Below are positions 33,693 to 40,808 of a DNA stretch of 40,808 nt, one piece after another. The DNA lies in NCBI GenBank assembly GCA_032988165.1, contig JANTQF010000321.1, positions 1-40,808 of the forward strand, in the 5' to 3' direction. The notes under the pieces were generated by a model that was not told where the DNA came from, ran no database searches, and worked only from the letters and a program-made list of their open reading frames with translations. Each line of letters starts with the position of its first letter. The stretch's first letter is position 1. Both the position numbers and the translations under genes were made by a program. Origin of the DNA: Emmonsiellopsis sp. PD_33. Lineage: Eukaryota; Ascomycota; Eurotiomycetes; Onygenales; Ajellomycetaceae.

Positions 33693-35287
33693 TTCTGCGG
33701 GGAAAGCAGATTGTTACAGAAACAGGTCATCGGGCATCATGTGGGATATAAATTCACTGTGAATCCATATTTGTAACATTTAGAGCTAGTATCCAGACTC
33801 TTGGCCAAAAAAGGGTTGTGGAGAGCTGTGCTGTGGGAGCAGCCTCGTTGGTGTAAACTCAAACCCGCCGGATGGAGTAGGAGTAGCATGGTCCAGATAC
33901 GAAGCTGCAAGGCTGTCGAATGGATAGGCTATCCTCGAAGCTTCGCCCTGTCCAACATCGAGCTCTTAGGATCGGTGCGGGCGGCAGTGTTGGTGGGTAG
34001 CATATGGGATGCAGAACTCCCGAACCGCCCTGTATTAAGTGGATGGTGATATAAAACGCTCGAATGCTGCCTTTCTGCCATGGCGGGGTTGATGCCCACT
34101 TGCTCTCGCTATTTGACAAGCCCGGCATGCCTCAACCAGGGCCCCAAATTTGGGTGCACAAGGGCGACATGGAGAGGACGTTTCCTGTCGAATCATCCGT
34201 GGCCGGGTTCTGCAGAAATCCAACCAGCCCTGGGCTTGGAATAAGTAGCGTGGCTAGAGTCGCATTCCCCTCGAGCTTCCCGCGCCGACACGTAGTTTGT
34301 GGCCGGGGATGATGTGGTGAGGAAATGTGTGGAAGTGAGACCTGGGGAGAAAGGATGGATGACCCATGGGATGAACTTGAAGACAAGGACCGGATAGACA
34401 TTGAGGCTCAAGAAGGTGTTTGGATCCCATCGAACAGGGACCTGGAAAGTCACAGCTGGGAGGAACCACTGGATTGCAGCGAGACAGGGCGTGGTCGAAG
34501 TTGAGGTTTAACCAAGGTTATTTAACTAAATAGATAGGTGTCCACTTAACCTTTTTCTCCCCCGCCCAGAGAGAGGACGATTCAGAGTTCTCATCCCCTT
34601 ATTAACCTGAACCTATCCTCTCCATATCCCGAAGATGCAGCCGTGGATACTACCATCAATCACCACCACTGCCTGTGGCTCACCATTTACCAGGTTGCAT
34701 AGGATGTGAACAGCTTAATCACTGTGATATCCTTGCCCCAAGACAAAAAGTGCGTGGCAGCTTTTACAATACCATTGGTATTCTCGGGCCATTTCTTTCT
34801 TTCCATAGTTCTATGCTACTGGATATATCACTATCAGTTGATATAGCTGGAATGTGTTTCTGTTTCGTATAGCTGTTTGGCTCCCATGTCTTCCCCAAAT
34901 GTATCAGTCCAGGTATCATGGGATATCCTTTTATTTCTAACCGTTAAATACACTTTATCTTCAATTCACCCCCTTTTCTTGCCATCAATAAACAAAGACG
35001 CTGCAAGTCGGCAGCTAACAGCTATGCTGGGGAAAAATGGGACAAACAACAGAAGCAACAGTGAATTGTGTCCATCTAACCAGGACAATCTCACTTATAG
35101 TGGTTCTGCCTGCCAGCAGTGAATGTGTTGCTGGCTTCTGGATTGACTGTCGTCCTGTTTCTCCTTCTCGCTCTCTCTTTTACTCTCGCCCCCTACACTG
35201 GCTGACCTTCCATCCCCATCATCACCTCTTCTCCTCCTCTCCCCCTTCAACCGCCACCAACAGCAGTACCGGCCACCGCTTGCAACC
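33693..35287. other. Divergent promoter region, CorA chimera / Stc1 gene
   Basis: Head-to-head intergenic of about 1.6 kb. A pyrimidine-rich tract (CTCTCTCTTTTACTCTC, about 35165-35185) lies 100 bases before the Stc1-gene start, a common core-promoter feature in filamentous fungi. No additional protein family or RNA recognised; open frames of 80-90 codons here look random. Confidence 0.55.
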
Positions 35288-36535
35288 ATGCCCTCATCTA
35301 AAGGGGCCAGTTTCGACTACGAGCGATACAACCGCCAGTAAGTCTGATATCCTCCCGCGTGTTGCTCAGAGGGATACCGTCCCGTGAAGTAAAGTAATAC
35401 TGACAAAAGTGTTGCCAGACTCGCCGCCGTCCGAATCCCAGACAAAGTAAAATGCAAATTCTGCAGCAAGATCTGCAGCAGCAGCAACTTCTCCAAGCGC
35501 CAGCTGGAGGAGCTGCGCAAGGCCATGCTTAGGAACCGCACCACCACTGCCATCAACGGGCCGGGATACGCAGGCTGCTTCTCCTGTTTGGCCGGCCAAA
35601 CCAGCGAGCTTACCTGTTGCGTGTGCGACAAGACCAAGTCCCTTGAACACTTTAGCAAGAATCAGCGTCGTGATCCGGACAATGCTGTAAGTCTGCTATG
35701 TTCCACGTTTTTTTTTATCTGTTCTTGCTGTTTTCTAAATGTTTACTAAATGCTACTTTTTTTTTTCGAACTGCAGCGATGCTTCAACTGTGTCCAGGGC
35801 CACTTGGAATTGGAACCCGTCTCCGAAGAGCTTGCAGAGCAGCCAGGCGACGAAGGAAGCATGTATGGAACGTCCCTCAGCCAAAGCCACGGAGGCGGTG
35901 ATCTGCTCTACTCGATGAGAGCTTTCTCCCTCCTAGACCATGGCAGCCGTATGGAGAGCATTTCCGAATACGACGGTAACGTCGGCGGCCACAACTCCAC
36001 CATCGGAGACCTCCAATACGACTCTGATAGCGACGACGGTGCCGGCGTATCCGTTTCAGGCGGCACTGGCACCGGCACCGGAGGCGTCTGGCTCGAGCAG
36101 GGCCGGAGACGCCAGACGGCGACCGTGACGCGCAATAACGAGGGGGATAGAAGCCAGAAGCTTTCGTTTACTGCCTTTGACGCCCAGGGGGTCCCCCATG
36201 TTCGTACGGCTGCGACGCCTTCGGTCGCTGGAACGATGTGTTCTGCGTGGGAGGACTGGCCGCGTGAAGAGAGAGAGAAGGAGAATGGTAACCGCTCGTT
36301 CCACCAGATGAAAGGGAATCCTGGATTCGCTAAGATCACGGTATGTGGTCCTCTCCCCCCTATCATGACTCTATTTCCCCGCAAACTAATAGTATATCGA
36401 TGTATGTAATAGGGCGGACGTATCCCAAAGGGCCAGCGCGCGGCGGCACGCATTCCCGAACCGGAGACGCCTACTGTTGACCTGGATGACGATGATGACG
36501 AAGACGACGAAGATGATATTCAAAATTACATCTAA
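35288..36535 (+). CDS. Stc1-domain zinc-binding protein
   Basis: Exons 35288-35337, 35419-35686, 35777-36340 and 36413-36535 give 334 aa. Introns have donors GTAAGT, GTAAGT and GTATGT. Residues 25-111 are the Stc1 domain: CKFC at 29-32, FSKRQLEELR at 41-50, GCFSC at 69-73, CCVCDKTKSLEHFSKNQRR at 83-101, and RCFNC at 107-111 after an exon junction. These paired cysteines would bind zinc. In fission yeast Stc1 links the RNAi machinery to the CLRC histone H3K9 methyltransferase; filamentous fungi have several Stc1-domain proteins, most unstudied. The rest is Gly/Ser/Asp-rich, with an acidic Asp/Glu run just before the C-terminus. Nuclear location is inferred. It is probably a distinct family member, not a proven functional Stc1. 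Confidence 0.85.
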
Positions 36536-37983
36536 AGGGTGTTTCGATTTCGATTTTGCGTGGGCTATTTCAGGCCAGAGGGCGGCGTTGGTCGGCTTTT
36601 ATGTTCCCTCGGGATACAATTTCAAAAACATGGGTGGAGTCTCAGCGGGTAGTTAGTTTGACTCATTTACTACTACTTAGTAGTCAAGGCGTGGTTATAG
36701 CAATTATTAACTCGTGGGTTGCAGCAAGGGAAAGGAAAAGAGGTGATGGTTATCTGGGGATGGGATGGGAGGTGGGGTGATTTGAGGTTCAACATGCGTG
36801 GAGTTTTATTAAGTAGTTAGTTATCTGTTAGCAAGTCGATTGATACATTTTCCTCCTATTCCATCATCCCCTTGTTGGCCAGTGAGTTAACTGGTTAACT
36901 GCCGCAGAGGAGCCATGGTCCATGGATTCAAGAAGAAGAACAAACGGGATGAACCCAATCCGCAACCATGGATGGGATTGCTTTATTAGTAACTACGGTC
37001 TCTACCATCCACTAGTTAAAACATAAAGTTTGAAACATAGAATAAGATTTCCAAGAGAATTATACTTCTAGTTCATCGTTAATAATAGCAGTATTATTGT
37101 CTATCTGCCGAAGAATAGTGATAATTGAAGCCTATCTATCTATTACAAGGTAGCGGGCTACCTACTAGCTACATCATCAGCAAGTCTCAGTCTCAGTCCC
37201 AGTCCCTGACGTAGTTGGAGTTAAATGCATGGATGTCCATACATACAGACTGTCTCAGCAAGGTAGATTCCTTGATATTTTGCCATGCCAGGCCGGCTGG
37301 CTAACCAGAACATACATACATAGGACTAGTAGTTATGCAAGAGACTGGGGGATGCATAACTAGTCAAGGCAGCCTTTTGAAATGCTCCACACCAGCTCTC
37401 TGCCTGGATAATTTCTTTTTCTTCCTCTCCCGCTTTTTCGCTTTTTGAAAATTGATGGTGGGTGGTGTGCGGCTCTTGTCTTGGTGGGGGGAGGGGGACG
37501 GGGGACGGTGAGGTCCTTAGACAAGGCTGGATGGTCTTCTTTTGCGATACTAATATTTCAGAATATTTGCTGAAGACACTTGTGCTCTTTGAAGACAAAG
37601 TGGCCGTCAAATATCACAAGGCTGAGGTTGCTGGTCTGCCACTCTATATTTAGTCAACCCACTTACTATTGCATCACCTGCCCTGTCGTCCATCATCATC
37701 ATCCATCCCATTTCCCATCTCCCACCTCAACTCCCCAACTTCCTCCACCGTCAGCCACTGCTTGCAACCAGTCCCTGTTCTTCTGTCCTGCTAGTATCCT
37801 ATCCCATCCTATATCCAGGCTTTCACTACTGCTTCCTATCTTATAATTGCCCCGTCACTTCAGCGGAGATAAACACCCCCACCCCTGTTGGATAACGGCC
37901 TGCCCTCGTCCGGAGCCGCATGGTGTACAACCTGTTCTAAGACAGCGGAGTGATCCATCTCCTCACCGTCGCCCATCGCCAGC
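36536..37983. other. Intergenic between Stc1 and DUF7514 genes
   Basis: About 1.45 kb with the 3' region of the Stc1 gene and the promoter of the DUF7514 gene. The last 300 bases are C/T-rich (CATCATCATCATCCATCCCA near 37690), typical of filamentous fungal promoters, with a TATATTTAG at 37645. No gene or RNA recognised. Confidence 0.6.
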
Positions 37984-40251
37984 ATGGCATACGATCGCTA
38001 TCATAGCCCGCACCCCTACGACCAGCAGGCCTATGGGAACACCAACCCCGTTCCAACCCCGACCGAATACTCAAATCCGCACATCCCCCCCACTCCCAAT
38101 CCGGATCCTTATTACCAGCAGCATCCTCCATACGGTGACAACTTGAATTACTCATCTGAGTTAAACCAGCCTACTCCCCCGCCGCAGCATCAGCATCAAC
38201 CCCCACCTCCCCCGCCTCCGCAAATCCCATCCAGCAATCCCCCCGCGCCGCCAGGAGCATACCCCTCAGAGCCAACCCAGTATTACCAGCCAAATGCGCC
38301 CATAAACGAGGCCGTCAACGCTGCAGTCAACAGAGCAGACCCGGCATCCTACAATGTGAACCCGGACCTTGTGAACCAGATCACCGCAAGCGTCATTGAA
38401 CAATTGAGCCGCACCAAACTGGATCCCAATAACCAAGGTCAGCCGCAACCGCCTCCACCACCACCGCAGTATCAAAATCTTCAGAGCCCCTTTGCTCCGC
38501 AGCCCTACCCACCTCCTCCAGGCCCCAGCGTGTCCGATTACTCCCCTTCGTCCGCTGCTGGCCAAGTGTATACACCTCCCTCTCCCTATAAACCACCAGA
38601 CGAGCAGCAGCGGCACTACCATTCCTCTCCCCCGCCCCAATCCGCCCAGCCACGGTATGGACAGAATATACACGTTAGCCCGAGAGCAAGTCCCATACCC
38701 GAGCAATCTCGGACTTCTCCATTTCAGGAACCGCGTTCACCATATCACGAACCTCGCTCGCCTTTTGAAGATAACTCCCAGCCTCGTCCACGAGGGCCAG
38801 CGAGATTGGGTACGATTGATGGGCAGACGCCGTTGGAGAAGATATGGGGCCAGCTTTTTGATATAAAAAATGACCCGACGCCGAAGTTGGGACAGCTGTT
38901 GAGGGGGGTTGCGGTTCATTTGGTAAGTAATCTACAGGATGGGGTTTATTTGTTTGGATGGGTGCTGATTGTGGTATTTTCTAGATTGAATGTTACTCGC
39001 CAAAGAACTCGTTGGTTATTACGCCGGCGAAGATGCAGAAGTACTATGCGGATACACGGGTGCAGGGCGATACGTATCCCTGGCAAGGTATGTCCAACCC
39101 TCCCGCAGTGGAGTCTTCGTTCTTGACCTGACGGTAAAGTAGATATATTTGACGATGATAAATCCAATCTCTCCCGCCTATACCGTAAACTCAAAGCCGA
39201 GCACCACCTCGTACAGGATGTGGGCTCCTTCGGTGAAAGGCCTGACATTCCCGGTCTCACCCCTCGCGGCTTCGAGCGCTGGGTCACCCTCCTGATCCAA
39301 ACAAACCCAGACCAGGAATACGAACGTATCCGGCGTACCGTGCGTGAAATGCCCATCAGCAATCCAGACGATAAGAAAGAGCGGTTCCCCAAAGACATAA
39401 CCCGCCGCCTCTTCCCTCACGTTGGGGATCAACACACGAAACTCTTTGTCGAAGATGCCATCGTTACAGACTGCAACGTTGACCTTTCCATCCCAACATC
39501 ATTTCCCGCCGAAACCCAGCAGCAGCCAAGAACAGCCACCCATCGCTACCGTGTCTCCTCCGGCGGCACAACTCCCATCGCCCCTACCACCCCTTCGTCA
39601 TCCCATTTCGACCGTAGGAGGTACTCACAGTCCCAGCCCGTCGACCCAGACGAACTCCCGCCAACCCGCCCCATCGAGCGCGAGCGGAAACCATACACCG
39701 CCCAGCCCGGCGGCGGCAAGACGTACAACGACGACCTGAAGCCGTCAACGCCTACATCAAGCGGCCACCACCACCTCCACTCCCACCATGACGGGGGCGG
39801 CGGCCAAAGTAGCCGTAGACGCAGCCCCTCCATCAGCAGGCCGGCCTACGGGCATTCGGAAGCCGATTTCCAGACCCATGCGCGACATGGGTCCGGGTCG
39901 GGGCCGTATGGTGTTGGTGCAGGACCTGTACCCTCACCGCCGTTCCTAGATGAGTTTGATGATGCGCAGTATAAGGAGGCTAGACGGGAGGGTGAGTGGG
40001 AACGCGAAAGAGAATGGGAGAGAAAGGGATATGAGAGCGGACGTGACCGTGAGCGCGATGGTTTGCATGATACTAGGGAGAGGGAGAGGGAGGCACGCGA
40101 GAAGGAACGGCAGCGGTATGGTACTAGTAATGATGATTCGTCGAGGGGTGGTTGGGTTAGTGATGAGGATTATTATCGTTCTGGGATTTTGGGGGGGAAG
40201 AGGGGGGATTATGAGCAGGGTTCATGGGGTGGAGGGGGAGGGTATCGATGA
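37984..40251 (+). CDS. Proline-rich DUF7514-domain protein
   Basis: Exons 37984-38922, 38985-39087 and 39143-40251 give 716 aa, with donors GTAAGT and GTATGT and TAG acceptors. Residues 1-270 are Pro/Gln/Tyr-rich and disordered, with PPPPPPQ runs. Residues 275-440 are the DUF7514 domain: LGTIDGQTPLEKIWGQLFD, LGQLLRGVAVHL, YPWQDIFDDD, HHLV, PDIPGLTPRGFERWVTLLIQ and NPDDKKERFPKDITRRLFP. The remaining 270 residues are charged and disordered, with Arg/Glu repeats (about 605-670) and a Gly-rich end (GSWGGGGGYR). The family is widespread in Pezizomycotina but has no known function; the layout suggests a scaffold or RNA-associated protein, which is inference. The start is the first ATG of the long frame. 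Confidence 0.88.
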
Positions 40252-40808
40252 GGTGGGATCGTGATTTGCTTGGATTGAAAAAGTTCGGAGTTTATATGCA
40301 TGCTTACTGTATCTCTAGGGGCTTTTTTTCTTTCTATTTTTGGATTGGTCCTTGTCTCGGTTGGCCTATATATATGTACCAATTTGGTTTATCTAATGGC
40401 TTTACTTCGTGATAAATACCTATTTCGGTCTGTGGGGGGTGTTTGGTACAGTGATGATGAGATAATCTGATCAAGACAATATGACCGATACGGATTGATT
40501 AATTGGCACAACATATCGCCATATCATTTCCCATCGTCCACCGGCCATTACCAATTCAATCCAACCCAATTCATTCCCGCCTCCTAATATCCACCCGCCT
40601 CTCCCCTCCACCATTACCGCGTCCCTGTCCCCCTCCCCGCCTCCCCACCCCCCCCCCCCACCCCCCCCAGATCCGCAAAGCACACGGCCGAACTCCCATC
40701 ACTCCCGGGACTATCGGATGCCGTCTTCCGGTTGAAAAAAAAAAAACACAACACACCACGCGATCCCTCGACCACACTCACTGGCATACACAGAAGCGTA
40801 CAGACCCA
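40252..40808. other. 3' flank and start of next intergenic region
   Basis: Downstream of the DUF7514 gene. Contains C-rich homopolymer runs (about 40646-40670) and an A-run at 40735-40746. Minus-strand open frames here are products of the low-complexity sequence. No gene supported. Confidence 0.6.

Noticed and set aside
31839..33779. Plus-strand frames opposite exon 1 of the CorA chimera
   Set aside because: Antisense shadows: the minus-strand frame has the hydrolase motifs and joins in phase to the ankyrin exon.
1..40808. CRISPR arrays, rRNA genes, viral genes
   Set aside because: No regularly spaced identical repeats, no rRNA-like sequence and no viral protein remnants were seen.

Overview
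The window comes from a filamentous ascomycete. Its genes have many short introns with GTRNGT donors and some clear CTAAC branch sites. The families present (Rrp42, an ImeB-type Ime2 kinase, a Stc1-domain protein, a DUF7514 protein, a SIMPL protein and an alpha/beta hydrolase-ankyrin-CorA chimera) are those of Eurotiomycetes. A CpG-free AT-rich block among GC-rich genes suggests Onygenales; the order is inferred, not proven.

Layout. The left arm (1-8360) carries rrp42 and ime2, both on the minus strand, and a long gene-free ime2 upstream region. The central block (8361-25028) is two adjacent DNA transposons, both mutated in the manner of repeat-induced point mutation (RIP). The first is a 3.18-kb Mutator-like element (MULE) with 94-bp inverted repeats and an 8-bp target duplication. 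The second is a 13.45-kb hAT element with 15-bp inverted repeats and an 8-bp duplication. I found no CpG between 8369 and 25051. The right arm (25037-40808) holds a SIMPL/DUF541 gene, a 13-exon gene for a 1,715-residue hydrolase-ankyrin-CorA protein, a Stc1-domain gene and a DUF7514 gene.

The most unusual object is the giant hAT. Besides a BED-finger hAT transposase relic on the plus strand, it carries a SNF2-family helicase frame of 1,410 codons on the minus strand, broken only by RIP-type stop codons. It also carries a 5'-truncated, intron-containing copy of conventional actin with extra actin fragments in front, a cysteine-rich motif resembling DUF3716, a 150-bp foldback element, short direct repeats and about ten copies of a palindromic motif. 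It looks like a large cargo-carrying class II element that captured a host actin gene at the DNA level and was then silenced.

How the genes relate. The housekeeping genes are not an operon and share no evident pathway: RNA decay (rrp42), meiotic or developmental signalling (ime2), a membrane-anchored surveillance-like protein (CorA chimera), and a protein family that in fission yeast links RNAi to heterochromatin (Stc1). Coordinates of spliced genes are hand-derived from splice motifs and frame continuity.
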